The position numbers were made by a program, and so were the translations under genes. This document shows positions 12,753-24,512 of a stretch of DNA of 64,000 bases, piece by piece. The notes under the pieces were generated by a model. That model did no database searches, was not told the DNA's origin, and saw only the letters and a program-made list of their open reading frames with translations. How positions within the stretch are numbered: the first letter of the stretch is position 1; every line of letters begins with the position of its first letter. Location of the stretch: positions 1,835,874 through 1,899,873 of the forward strand of contig VZSR01001685.1 of assembly GCA_013398615.1 (NCBI GenBank), written 5' to 3'. This DNA is from Brachypodius melanocephalos (Eukaryota; Chordata; Aves; Passeriformes; Pycnonotidae).

Positions 12753-14182
12753 TATGACTAGATGAGATGCCAAACTAACATTCTGGATTTGAAAAGCAGG
12801 AAATTGTTTAAGTACTCCACCTCTTGACCTAATATGTGCTACTACTTTAGGCGCTTCACAGTTGATTTTCAGAGATTGTTAAGTGTCTCTATCTCTTTAA
12901 ATTTGAGATTGAGGATGTGATTTCTTTATAAGGTGTATTCTTTTTATAATTGTGCTGTTATATTTTCTGAGCCTTCACTTTCTGAACAAAATCTCACCAT
13001 GTTTCTATATGTGCTTATATTTGAGTTCCAGGGTTCCACTCATAAAGAATAAACACATGCATGAACAATTCCAAATACAAGTCTCCATAGCTCCATATTG
13101 ATATATATCAGTACTGTAAAATTACCTTTTCTAGGAATATAAGCAATAACTTCCGTACTCCTGATAGCTTGTGGAGAAACGAGGAAGTTAATATCAAATT
13201 TATGTATGTTTTATATATCAATTGTTTTGCAAAACTTATCACTATTGGCATTAGTCAAGAGTAAAAACATTCCTGAAAAAAGCAAAGGTAACTGGAGAGG
13301 AAGACGAGGTTTAATGTCTGCCTTATTTCAGCTGCTGTAAAGTTGTAGGCAATTATAAATATTTACATCTCCTAATTTGAGGAATAGTGTGTTAAACTAA
13401 AACCACTGAGAACAGGACTGGGTCCCAGTTCTAGTTAGCTAGATCTCTAGCTGCTTTGTGTATCTTAAACACAGTTAGTAGAAAGTTGCCCTAAAAACTC
13501 ATTCTAGGTTATATCTGAAGTATACAATTAGGCTGTACAGACCTTTTGTTCAAGAGGCAGTGGCAGCTCTAATGCTTTTCAACTAATAGGAACTAGGAAT
13601 TTTTACAGTACGTATGTGTGTTTGTCTATTGTGTTTGCATGCGTGCAGCAAGGAAAATATTTAAAGAAAAACTGTTGCACACAGCAATAGTTTAATACAT
13701 TAAAGACAATGCCAGCAAGATAAGAATGTCACGTCTTAATACTTTGGAAATAAAAAATTAGTTCAACATTATCTTTCTGTTTTCTCCCATGCACCTTCTT
13801 GTTAACTTAGCCTGAATTGTCATATGTTCATCCCTGACACCTTGGCCATAGCCAGAAAATTCCTGAGCAGTGACTATGGCCAGTCACATAAATGCAAGAA
13901 CTTTGCAACACATTTACTTATCCTGATTTTTAAGTCTGAATAACCCAGTTCTTCGTGGTTGCCATAAAGAAAGATGTAGCATACAATTATATGATTGGCT
14001 TACACCATTCATCTCATGTACAAAATCACAGGACAGCTGGGATGCTGGAATCTTCTAACTTTCCATGCTGTTTTCATCCTCATGCTCAATCATCTCATGT
14101 CCTCCTCTCTAACCTTGGGTGTAACCAGAACACACCCTCCTGCCCTTAAAATACAACTGTGTGAGAGGTGTATGGACTAATA

Positions 14183-14220
14183 CAGCATGTGCACACTAAC
14201 ACAGGCAGCATGTGCACACT
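14183..14220. repeat. Imperfect short tandem duplication
   Basis: The 15-mer CAGCATGTGCACACT appears at 14183-14197 and again at 14206-14220, separated by 8 bases (AACACAGG). Confidence 0.85.
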
Positions 14221-14263
14221 CTGTGCTTAGCAGGAAGGAAGAAAGGCCCAAGGACTTAGAGGA

Positions 14264-14296
14264 GTGTGTGGTGTGTGTGTGTGTGTGTGTGTGTGT
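14264..14296. repeat. (GT)n microsatellite
   Basis: About 16 GT units with one break near 14270. It lies some 55 bases upstream of the recognisable start of the CR1 copy. Confidence 0.92.
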
Positions 14297-14350
14297 ATGG
14301 CTTTTACTGTCTTGAGGAGTCAGCCCACACGAATCTCATGATTCTTGCAC

Positions 14351-15108
14351 AGGTCCAAGTGCAAGGTGTTGCACCTGGATTGGGATAATCCCAGACTGGG
14401 AGACTGCATTGTGACCAGTCCTGTGGAGAAGCACTTAGGGGTTCTCGTGGATGAAGACATGGACATGAGTCAACAGTGTGCACTCATAGCCCAGAAATCC
14501 AAACACTTCCTAGGTTACATGGAAAGCATGGTGGCCAGCAGGTCAAGGGATTCTGCCCCTCCACTCTGCTCTCACAAGACCCCACCTGGAATGCTGCATC
14601 CAGCTCTGGGCTACTGAACACAAGAAAGGCATGGTCCTGTTAGAGCAGGTCCAGAGGAGGCTGTGAAGATGATCAGAGGGCTGGAGCACCTATGCCATGG
14701 AGACAGGATGAGCGAGCTGGGATTATTCAGTCTGGAGAAGAAAAGGCTTTGGGGAGACCTCATTGAAGCAGTCCACTACCTTAAGAGGACTTATGAAAAG
14801 CGAGGAGAGAAACCTTTTATGTGGCCACAAAGTGGTGACAGGACAAGGGGCAATGCTCTTAAACTGAAAGAGGATCGGTTTAGATTATATATTAGGTAGA
14901 AGTTCTGTACTCAGAGGGTGGTGAGGCACTGGAACAGGTTGTTTAGAGAAGGTGTGGAGGTTCCATCCCTGTCAGTGTTCAAGGCCAGGTTGGATGAGGA
15001 ACACGAGTAACCTGATCTGGTGAATGGCAACCCTACCATGGCAGGAGGGTTGGAACTAGGTGATCTACAAGGTATCTTCCAATCCTAACCATTCTATATG
15101 ATTCTATG
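14351..15108 (+). mobile_element. CR1 LINE, 5'-truncated, complete 3' end
   Basis: The copy starts within the C-terminal part of CR1 ORF2. A frame from about 14345 to 14617 reads SKCKVLHLD, then LGVLVDEDMDMSQQCA, then QKSKHFLGYMES. These match the family's KCKVLHLG, LGVLVDxxLDMSQQCA and AQKANxILGCI motifs. The 3' untranslated region follows: GGCTGGAGCACCTATGCCA, CTGGAGAAGAAAAGGCTTTGG, the AGGTAGAAGTTCTGTACTCAG block, and the terminal ACCATTCTATATGATTCTATG at about 15088-15108. The ATG at 14345 is not the native start; the element is simply cut off at its 5' side. Several stops and indels show it is dead. Confidence 0.95.
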
Positions 15109-18100
15109 TCTAAAGTAAGAGCTACCCCTCAAAAAAATTTGGCAGTGTAATTGCGAAATCAGCTTGTGACATAAACTAGCTGTAATCTTCCACTGGCAAG
15201 GTTATCTCAATTCCCCAGGAGTGTCCCAGCCACTAGGCTGTAGCATATTGAAGACAAGGAGAAGGAGAGGATTTGTCTTCTTACAAAGAAAAATTGTGCC
15301 TGTTATTTTATGTGAAATATTTTCTCTCAATTATATCACCCTGAGTGCTCCTGAAGAGGAGGATGAATCATCTAAGATGTTTTATTCTTAAATCTTCCCC
15401 AGAAGAAATAAGCCAAAGGGTTGAAAATGTGCCTACACAAAGTAGGATGGTGTTGTCTACAACTGAGCTTCTAAGTCACATGTCTTGGACCATTTTCTTT
15501 AGACCATTTTTCTTTCAGAGTCAAAAGAGTATTGATAATCCTCATTACTGAGAAATTTGACCCTATGTTTCTAATTTTTCTAATGGCATAATTACTAGGA
15601 TATCTTTAAGTATCTGTGCTTTGCTGAGAACATTTTATCTTCTTATATTTCAAATATTTGTATAGGGTATAGTTATCAACAAACTAGATATGGGGGAAAA
15701 TGCTTGCTTTACATAACAGACTAAGGTGAGTAACAGATTTATGCATAGATATTTATAAAATGGTGCCCTCACCCAGATTTTTGTAGTCTTTTCCTGTTAG
15801 GAGTTTTCCTACTCATGTAGTCTTTATGGTGGGAGCTCATGATCCACAAAGCCATTGTTAATAAAAACCACAGTGATTTCAAAACTTCTGTTCACTTCAT
15901 CTCAGTTTTCTCAAAGATCTTTCTTCCTCCATAATCAGATTTAGATAATTGCAATAAAGTAACTGAGAAAGAGCAATACATTGATTAATGTAAATCCCTG
16001 TACTTTGGCTGACTAATAATAGCTGCCTGCATGTCAGAGTATGGGAATTTGCATATTATGCTAAATTACTAAGATAGAACTATTCTATCGTTATGCAAAT
16101 ATAAGTGCAAGAAAATGACTGACTAAGAAATAAGTATATATACTAAGCTGCAAGGGTGAATCAGTCAAAAGTGTAGCAGCATTCCTGGATTCTTACTGGT
16201 TGAAACATTTCCAATTTTGAAGCAATAGTGCTGGGATAGTTAAAATATGCAGAAATATAGAAAAGGAAGGGAATGAACAGAGCCTGAAACAGATTTCAGT
16301 GACTTTCCTAGGAGATCATTTTCTGTCACTATTCCTATTGCAAAATGAAGATAACATTTGTTCAACTTGTAAAGATGCCTGAGTTGTTGAACTAGAAATG
16401 AGCTCTGAGACTCTTAAATGAAAGAGATAAGCTGGAAGTCTTGGGTGCTATAACAAAGATTATCAATATTAGGAATGTGCTAAAAATTGCAGTTAATTTA
16501 TTCATGCACACATTTAAGTTTTTTACCTGAGGAAAACTCTATCTTCATGACATTTTGGAATTTGGAAATTCCATTTCCATTTGGAAATCATGGAATTTTT
16601 GCTATGTTTTGAAATTAGACTTATTAATTCTGGCTATAAATAACGTGCTATGAACCAAAGTTTATCATAGCAATTAGACTTTTCATTATTCTTTACTCAT
16701 ATCCCGTTTAAAACATATTAAATGGTGTGTTAAAGTGAACCTTCACTATTCTAGGTGTTCTGTTTGTAAAGCAGACCCTGCTCATCTTGGATGAAGTCAT
16801 GTGGTAACTATTGCTAGGATGATGTCAAACCTGTTATACATGGCATAATGATGAGTTCTAGGAAAGTAATAATTGTGTTGACTTCTGTATGAGATTTTCC
16901 TGCCATTTAAACAAAATTGTCATAGTATAATTCTGCTAGTTGAGAATACATCAACAATATTGATCATTAATTAGACTTCATGGTTCAGGATAAACTTTCC
17001 TGGCATCTAGACTGTAGGACTTCAGGGGATTTCAGTCTCTGGGAGATTCTCCCCTCATCTATTTGCTTGTTTCAGCAGCAGAACAAATAGCCAAGCTCAT
17101 AAAACCCCCTTGGACACATTAGCAAATGCTAAAGGAACCAGTTATAGAAAACTGTGGAGAAACACTATGATTTCTGCAATCTACATCATTAACATCCTAT
17201 ATTTTAAGTCAGACTTGCTTTGCTTTTCTCTATCCATTCACTTTTCAAAATAGCAATCATAATTTCACTGCCAAGAGCTATAAAATATCCCAATTAATTT
17301 TTCTTTGCTAGAATTGTTGTCCTATGCCGCACTCTACAGGGACTTCTCACACTTTATGTCTGCACAGTCTCAGTTTATAAGCTTCTTATTGTAAAAGGAT
17401 TTCCTCTTCTGAAGAAGAAACATTGTCTGAGCTCACCAAGAGGGAAAGGAAAGGAATAGAAATCAGGAGAACCAAAGGTGTGTCTTTACATCATAGAACC
17501 CATGAAATACCATCGACTGGATCCTGCTGCTGCTGTTTGTCAATGTCATGTCTACTGTAGGTCAAAACTGTCAGGTATTTTGCTGTCAACGTGGCACTTT
17601 ACTTTCCTGTTTCTTGTTTCTTTCCTGGAGAAAATGACAGACCTAAACAAGGCATTACTACAAGCAGCACTCACAACTGTGAAATGTTGGTAGGTTGTGC
17701 TACCAAGAATACTTCAAAAAGCAGCAGCAGCAGAACCTGGAGTCATTCAGTGACTCTTCCTCCAAAGACCTTAGTATAAAATTCACATAGTGATCTCAGG
17801 GCTTTAAACAATCCTATTTTTCAGCTGAAATATTAGCAGATGGAAACGATAAGGACATTTAGACTTCAAGGTTGATTTTTTTCTCATTCTGTGAAATGGA
17901 AAGACATAATCTTATGCACAGTGATGAAAGAAATAATCACTAATAATTTCAGAAAGCAAATCTGTAAGGATATCATGTGAAAGTGAGGATAGCAGTAGAT
18001 TGCAAGAAAGATTAGAGGATAAAAATGTTAAATATGAGAGGTTTAATTCCTTGTCATATGTCTGTCTTGTCTATACTGCTGGCCAGGGTAAGCTACATGA

Positions 18101-19836
18101 AATAGACACCCCAAAAAAATAGGGAACTTTAATGATTAACTTCCCATTCTGGAGATTTGCAATAGCCAACAATGAAATTACAACATTAAAACACTTAAAA
18201 AATTCTTATGCTGAAGTATCTCTTTACAACTTTTATATTTCTAAGTTATACTGGAGGTAGGATTATATAGGAAAAAAAGTACACCAATGCAATATTTTCA
18301 ATGTGAACGTTGAAATTCAGTGATATTTTAATCGGGATTCCACTGATAATTAAATCTAAATAACACGGTCAGAGTTTATGTCAGCTGCAGAAACTTTTAA
18401 AGATGTGATTCTGGCATGCTGAAGTGAGTCAACTTAATTGTTAAATGTTATTTTTTAAACAATATGATGTTTCAGATTTGCATGCTTTTTAGTTTATTTT
18501 TTTTATTTGGTATTGAAGAGCTATATACCCCTATGAGTATTTATATAAATATGTATCTGTAAGAATATGGTAAGTAAAAGAATTCTAAATTATCAAAAGC
18601 AAGGTTCAGGTCTAAAATATTTATCTTTCAAATTTTTGTTTCTTTTCTTACTTGTTATTTTTTTTAAGTTCAATGTTGACCCTGTTCTCTCCTACCCAAT
18701 TTTGGATTTGGAAAGCATGGAGAGAGAGTATAAGAAGATGCTGTGTTTTGGGTAAAACCACAACATTTTTCATATATATTTGTCACTTCATCTCTTCGAA
18801 ACAGCATTCAATGCATGTTGACAAATGTTAGGGCAGTGAACCATTGAAAGCTTTCCTGTGATGGAGACAACTTTTCCTAACAGTATATTAGATCCATTCT
18901 GGCACAGAAGAAGAAAAAGCAATTTTATTTTCCTTTGTTCTCACATATCATGGTTATACCAAAATATTTGGGAGAGAGTTGTCACAGGCATATTTCCTTT
19001 TTTGATGGCAAGATGAAGTAATAACCACAGTAATTTAATAAATAGTGGCACGCTATTCTGATTTACATCTCGGTTAGCAGCAACACATATATAGACAACA
19101 GGCAATTTTCAGACAAGCGGGTTGAAAATTAGGGACCTGTACTCAGTTGAACACAGGTTGAACTAGAGGAAAGAGAGAGCAGACAGCAGAGAAATAGCTA
19201 GCAGAAATAAAACCAAGGAAATTACTTTTAGGAGACTGAGCTGGGAAAATGGCTACAGACATGTGAGAGCAGCCTTCTACACAGCATGGTTGTAAACAGT
19301 TTTGAAGCCAGAAACATTACGTTCCTGACAGTGATGTAACTGGAAAGTTTCTATGCCATTTTTTAGAACTGCAAATCAGAGTACAAAAGTCTTCAAATAA
19401 GTGCTGATTGAGAGGAAGAGTTGTTCTGTATTAGCATTTTTGTGAAATGAAAGTTTTCCCCACAGGGCAAAATGTAATTCTCATCTTTCATATAACCAGG
19501 ACCACCCTTTCTCTGCCTAGCACTATCCGTCACGCTTGCCATTGATCATTCTTTAAAGCAAGGAATAGCAATAACCATCCAATGTCCTACCTTACAACAT
19601 CTAGGAGACATACTGATGGCTTGATGAAATTAAAGCACAATTTATGCCTATATTCTGGTAGAGACTGTCTGGTTTGACAGTGCATTCCCTTTGTTCCTGC
19701 AAAAATGCATGCAGATTTCTACTACTCCAAGTACCTAGCATGTTTAACATAGAATTCAGACTTTGGCATTAAATGGCCAACAGGCTGGTGGCAACTTTAC
19801 AGAGGATTGTTAAGGAAATTTTCCTCTGTGACTGTC
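15109..19836. other. AT-rich single-copy sequence, no gene supported
   Basis: No gene or retroelement recognised over about 4.7 kb. Notable short elements: a convergent pair of octamer motifs (16047-16100) and a near-palindromic GGAATTT/AAATTCC cluster near 16557-16600. Open frames of 60-70 codons at 15345, 17478 and 18567 have no recognisable motif. Confidence 0.5.
16047..16100. promoter_or_regulatory. Convergent pair of octamer (POU-factor) motifs
   Basis: ATTTGCAT at 16047-16054 and its reverse complement ATGCAAAT at 16093-16100 lie 38 bases apart. Both are perfect octamer motifs, the known binding site of OCT/POU proteins. The motif is AT-rich, so chance occurrence in this composition is quite possible. 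No function is shown. Confidence 0.25.
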
Positions 19837-20270
19837 CAGGAGCCACTCTGGCAGTGTGACAGAGTGACACTCACACCACCTGAACTGAGACCGAGGCCCT
19901 TTTGCAGCGGCCAGCTCCACTGAGCCAACCCCACTCGATTCCCTACACTCACACAGCCAGACCGTGTTTCCTCACCAGTTCGACCCCAGGTTTCTCATAG
20001 CAGAATCTCAGATGTCTTGATCCTTAAAATAATTTAATCATGGTGCAACAACAGAGTAGCAGCTCAGTCTGGGTGCCTCCGAGGAGGGACCCTGAGAAAA
20101 AGAAGCCCTAGGCTTTTACCGTCTTGCAGTCCAAGTGCATGAAAATCTGGAGGTCCTAGGCTCCTGCTGTGTCTCTCAGTGTTCGGTCACCTGGCTGGGC
20201 CACAGGTCCCTGTCCTTTGTTATGCAAAGGATCAGTGCCAGGGTTTCTAGTATGGATGTCCGTCCAATGG
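19837..20270 (-). mobile_element. Probable LTR/ERV remnant (minus strand)
   Basis: A sharp rise in GC marks this stretch. Read on the minus strand it runs through CCTTTGCATAACAAAGGACAG and GACGGTAAAAGCCTAGGG. GGTCCCTCCTCGGAGGCACC and CTCTGTTGTTGCACCATG come next, then an ATTAAA polyadenylation signal (complement TTTAAT at 20033-20038). After that comes a GGGGTCGAACTGGTGAGG block. This resembles the U5 and leader of gammaretrovirus-like avian ERVs as I remember them, so the part 19837-20000 may be leader rather than LTR. Ends are uncertain and no target duplication was found. An unrelated GC-rich sequence is possible. Confidence 0.5.
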
Positions 20271-20486
20271 TATTGTCAGAGGATACTTAAAATTCACTAG
20301 CCTCAGGAATTTCTTTCAAAACTACTTTCTTTTAAAATGTTGCTTGAAATATCAGTAATGCTAGTGTTCTTTCCACATTTGCTTAAATAATTGTTATTGG
20401 AGATGATCATACAAGAGAAATCTTGTGGTCTAGAGGTTTCTATTGAATACAAGAGAAATTAGGTGACAATATAAGTTGACAGGAAA

Positions 20487-21500
20487 AGAGTTAAAGGTGG
20501 TCTTTGTCTGGGCTTCTATAAAGACTTTGACACAGCTCCCACAACATGTTTTTCACTAAATTAGAGAGAAATAGATCTGATGCGTGGACTGTTAGATGGA
20601 AAAGAAAGTTATTGGGTGGTCACATCCAGAGGGTAATGGTCAGTGGCTCAGAGTCACGATGGATGCCAGTGACCAGTAGTGTCTCCCAAGTGTCCGTGTG
20701 GGACCAAGTGTTTTTTTTCGTCTCTTCACTGATGACATAGACAAAGGGATCAAATGCACCTTCACCAAGCTTGCAGATGACACCAAGCTGAGCGGTGCAG
20801 TTGGCACACCTGAATGTTGGGATGCCATGCAGGGGAACCTGGACAACCTCATGAAGCGGGACAATGGGAATCTCCTGGGGTTTAATAAGACTTGCTGCCC
20901 AAAAAGTCAAACATGTCCTGGGCTGCATCCAAAGCAGCATGGACAACAGGGTGAGGGAGAGGATTCTGTCCGTCTGCTCTGCTCTACTCAGACCTCACCT
21001 GCAGTGCTGCATCCATCTCTGGGACCTCCAGCATGAGAACCTCATTGACCTATCAAAGTCCAGAGAAGAGACACCAAGATGACCAGAGGGCTGGAGCACA
21101 CCTTGTACAAGGAAAAGCTGAGACAGTTGTGTTTATTTAACCCAGAAAAGAGAAGGCATTGGGATGGTCTAATTTTGACTTTCCAGTACCTGAAATCTTA
21201 CAAGAAAGATGGAGAGACACTTTTTACAAGAGCATGTAGAGACAGGACAAGAGTAATGGCTTCAAACTGAGAGTAGATCAGATATTAGGAAAAAATTCTT
21301 GACTGTGAGGGTGACGAGTCATTGGAGCAGTTTGCCCAGAGTTGTGAATGTCCCATTCCTGGAAGTGTTCAAAACCAGGCTGGATGGGACTCTGAGAAAC
21401 CTGATCTAGTGAAAGGTATCCCTGTGCATGGCAGGAAGGCTAGAACTGTAGATCTCTATGGGCCCTACCAACCTAAATCACTCTGATTCTATGAAATATT
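20487..21500 (+). mobile_element. CR1 LINE, 5'-truncated with internal deletion, keeps RT motif C
   Basis: The copy starts inside the reverse-transcriptase domain. Text near 20500-20545 corresponds to the 'FSKAFDTVSH' region. A frame from 20698 reads FTKLADDTKLSGAV; ADDTK is the family's FADDTK motif C, and both catalytic aspartates are present (codons at 20776-20781). After GFNK (about 20878-20890) the sequence jumps to KSQTCPGLHPKQHG, skipping the KCxVLHLG to MSQQCA block present in the copy at 14.35 kb, so an internal deletion is evident. The 3' region and tail (ACTCTGATTCTATGAAAT, about 21480-21497) are present. Stops and frameshifts make it inactive. Confidence 0.93.
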
Positions 21501-23180
21501 TCTAAAGGATCAATTCATATGATGTTTCATCATTCTTCAGTTACTACTCATCTCACCATGTCTCTAGGAAAGCTCAAGAGAATTTTTAGTAATCCAAGTA
21601 ATAACTAAGATTTTTACTAAAGATAGATGATAGAAGTTAGCTTGGTATCTCTGTGTTGACATCTTAAGATCAAAAGAGAAGCAAATATTTTTATGTAGTA
21701 TTTTTAGGAGACAATACAAAATAGTACAATATTTGCCCCTTTGTTCTTTGATAGAAAGGAACAAAAAGATAAGAATTTCTGAAAAAAAATGGTACTTCTC
21801 AATCAAGGAGATATTCACTGCATGATAAAAAAAAAACCCAAAAAACCAAAAAACCAAAAAACAAACAAAACAAACAAACAAAAAACAAACACTACAGTTC
21901 ACTGGATTTCTAAAGCCACTGAAATAAAGGTAGAGGATGTAAAATGTTCCTATTTGTTTATGCCAATAAAAAGCTGAAAATCCTAGGAGAATTACCTGCA
22001 GAGTCTCTGTCAATTTTAAGAGAGTTTATGAAAGCAATATGTCATCATTTTTGTACTGACACATCTATTTCCTGCTGCACAAAGTCAATTGTCATAAATG
22101 GGAATCTGTATGTGAATTCATACCCTCCTGACACTGAACAAGGTCTGATTTTTTTATCTCCTAACCTCCTGTTGTTCAATGAGTTTTAGAACTGTAGAAT
22201 TCAGATCATTCAGCTTACTTGACCTAACCAAAATTTTATATTTCTATGTAGTCATAATAGAAAAAAAGCAAGACTATGACTTAATTAAATAAATGCAGTG
22301 GAAGAGATCTGGCATTACATTTTTAAGAAAGGTCAGGTTTATAATCAAAATTTATTTAATAATTTTAATAGTTTCAAGAGACTGAACCAGTCTTCACAAT
22401 CAATTTCTACTTAAGAAATAGTAAACTAAGGCTTACCAAGGGAGTAGAATCAACTGACAGTAATGTTACAGATACTCGTTTTAAGGGTTCTGTAAGGTTC
22501 TTCATCAATATACAGGCTTCACAGGAATATTTTCTAAAAGAAACCCTCATTATATTGTTTCTTTCAGGAATTGTCATTTTAACTGCTAAACCTTGCCAGC
22601 AGTTTAATTGTATTTAATTCATGTAGCAGAGACAGTGGAACAGAGCAATGTCTCCTGCTTCCTGCCTTGAAAATGCTATCCCTCTTCATTGGAATATTCA
22701 GAAAAAGAGTTCATTTACAGGGCAGAGAAGGAAGCATTTAGTTCTGACTCAAGAAACAGGTTTCAAGCATTTTGCATGTTCATGCCAAAAGTAAGTGAGG
22801 AATATCGATATTGTCTCCTAAGGTCTTGGGACTTAAAAGAGAATTATATTACAAAGCCCTAATGCAAATCAGACTTCATACAGATTACTGTAATGGAGAA
22901 ATACTATATTACTGCAGCTGAAGACATGTTCCACAAATGAATGTAGCACATGAAATACAAATCAATTTTCCATCTCCCCTTAAATCCTAGAAGCTTGAGA
23001 GTATTTCAGAAATCAATCTAGGATCAGCTCTTTTTCTCTGGAGAGAATTATTTCCTATCAAGGGAACAGTGAACTCTAATAGAAGGTGAAAAGGATATAA
23101 TACTGCCATTCTCCCTGATTTATGGTTTTATCATTAAATAAAACAGACAAGAGTGTAGGATTACTGGCACTTCTATACTG
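21501..23180. other. AT-rich single-copy sequence with an A-rich tract
   Basis: No gene supported. A 149-codon minus-strand frame (21564-22013) is largely Phe, Leu and Cys encoded by the complement of the A-rich tract at 21827-21890 and is a composition artefact. Confidence 0.6.
21827..21890. repeat. A-rich (AAACC/AAACA)n low-complexity tract
   Basis: Repeated AAAACC and AAACA words in an almost pure A/C strand. It looks like a degenerate poly-A-derived simple repeat. Confidence 0.9.
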
Positions 23181-23508
23181 CAGTTTTCAGCACGCCACCA
23201 GCAGAGGCTTGGCCAGAGAGATGCTCAGGCAGCCCTGAGGTGCTGCCCTGATACTGACTAGAAGGAGACTGAATACAGATCTGAAGGGCAGTGCACATCT
23301 CTGGCTGGAAGTGATGCCACCACATTGTCCACAAAATCCTGTGCAAGTTGCCCCTGACCTGATATATTTAGAGAGATTTGCATTTTGACTAACAGCCCCT
23401 GAGGAAGTGTGTAACTGCAAGCTGCTCTGCAGCCTGTTATATCCGCATCCTCACCCTGTGACTGCAATAAACACCCCACAGGCTGTCTAAACCTGCAGAG
23501 CACTGCTG
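23181..23508 (+). mobile_element. Possible LTR fragment (plus strand)
   Basis: GC rises abruptly at about 23180. A TATATTTA box (23363-23370) is followed about 100 bases later by a canonical AATAAA (23466-23471) and a further short segment. This is the spacing expected of a retroviral U3-R-U5. It abuts the CR1 copy that starts at about 23509. I do not recognise the family, could not find TG...CA ends with confidence, and saw no target duplication. It may instead be another kind of repeat. Confidence 0.42.
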
Positions 23509-23681
23509 GCTTTAAATGAGGGGAATGGCTTCCAACGACAGAGGATGGGTTTAGACCGGCTCTTAGGAAGATATTCCTTTGAGTCGGTGAGACACAGGGA
23601 AAGGTTGCCGAGAGAAAGTGTGGATGCCACATCCCTGGAACTGTTCAAGGCCAGGTTAAATGGGGCTTTGAGGAACACAGT
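23509..23681 (+). mobile_element. CR1 LINE 3' region, left part (split by LTR)
   Basis: The sequence GGAATGGCTTCCAACGACAG opens a CR1 3' region, continuing with GGATGGGTTTAGACCGG, CTCTTAGGAAGATATTCCT, GAGAAAGTGTGGATGCCACA and TGTTCAAGGCCAGGTTAAAT. The colinear continuation of CR1 (GTCTAGTGAAAGGTGTCCCT) does not follow here but resumes at about 24409. The two pieces are therefore one CR1 copy interrupted by a later insertion. Confidence 0.92.
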
Positions 23682-24408
23682 TGTCTTGGTTTGAAAGACA
23701 GGTATCTGGATAATTCAAATCCCTTCCTTCCAAATTATTATAATTTAGAAAAAAGAATTAAAGGGGGCTTTTTTTCAAGCAGAGTTATGGTAATTGGAAA
23801 TAACAGTTCTTTGCTAGTATGTGTATCAAAGCAAACAAAACCAACAACTACAGAATTAATAACAAAACAGTACCAAGAACCTTGAGGGCCTTGCTTCCCA
23901 AAACCCAGGACAGTTTGGTCTCGGTGGCTCCTGCACAGAGCTGGAAACAGTGCAATATCACAGGCTGGTAGATGGGAATGGCAGGATGTCCCTGGCAGGG
24001 CAGCAGGGAAAATGCAGAGTCACACCGTAGCAAAAAGAGCAGTGCCAAAGAAATGTCACGGTGGTGGGGCAGGGCCGGTTCCACTCCAGCAGGGCAGGAG
24101 AAGGCGAGCTCAGAATTCCTGCACACCCGAGCAGAAATGGTAGATTTCCCAGGACTGGACATTTCTGGTGACAGTGGAACTCCTCCCACAGCAAGCGAAA
24201 ACAGCCTAGCCGTGTCCTCTCCAGTGAGTGTCCAGAGAGCAAGAGAGAGCGAAGCTTCCTCCAGCTCTGTCTTTTACCTGCCCCTGAAACCCACACTATC
24301 TCCCCCTCCCAGAGCAACTCTTTCTTTGGGTCAAGAGCCCTTAAGTACCAAGTACTTTGTCTCCCAGAAACAATGGGGAAACAAATTCCTTAAGTTAAAA
24401 AAAAAAAT
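23682..24408 (+). mobile_element. Solo LTR inserted into a CR1 copy
   Basis: About 727 bases interrupt the CR1 3' end. The insert begins TGTCTTGGTTTGAAAGACAG, which I recognise from memory as the start of an abundant passerine ERV LTR. It continues with the AT-rich ATTATTATAATTTAG-like block and then a GC-rich body. It ends near an A-rich stretch (24396-24407). The right edge is uncertain by about 10 bases, and I could not see a clean 5- or 6-base target duplication. No retroviral genes are present, so it is a solo LTR. The 160-codon frame at 23972-24454 is open by chance, since it runs out of the LTR into the CR1 tail. Confidence 0.82.
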
Positions 24409-24512
24409 GTCTAGTGAAAGGTGTCCCTGCCTACCACATCGAGGCTGGAACTAGAGGATCTTTAAGGTCCCTTCCAACCCAAGCCATTCTACGCTTCTAT
24501 GATTCTATGAAA
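24409..24512 (+). mobile_element. CR1 LINE 3' terminus, right part
   Basis: The CR1 resumes with GTCTAGTGAAAGGTGTCCCT. It runs through the GAGGCTGGAACTAGAGGATC and GGTCCCTTCCAACCCAAGCC blocks and ends in TACGCTTCTATGATTCTATG. It completes the copy that starts at 23509. Confidence 0.94.

Larger units (their letters stand above)
12051..14350. other. AT-rich single-copy sequence with microsatellites
   Basis: No gene supported. Contains a CA/TA microsatellite (12676-12752), an imperfect tandem of CAGCATGTGCACACT (14183-14197 and 14206-14220), and a GT microsatellite just before the next CR1. Confidence 0.6.

Noticed and set aside
14183..14296. Possible CRISPR-like or satellite array from repeated CATGTGCACACT words and the GT run
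   Set aside because: There are only two imperfect copies followed by a dinucleotide microsatellite. There are no regular spacers, and the setting is vertebrate.
21564..22013. 149-codon minus-strand open frame
   Set aside because: The Phe/Cys/Leu-rich core is the translation of the complement of the A-rich repeat at 21827-21890.
23972..24454. 160-codon plus-strand open frame, the longest in the window
   Set aside because: It lies inside a solo LTR and runs across the LTR/CR1 junction, so it cannot be an ancestral gene. GC-rich LTR sequence has few stop codons by chance.
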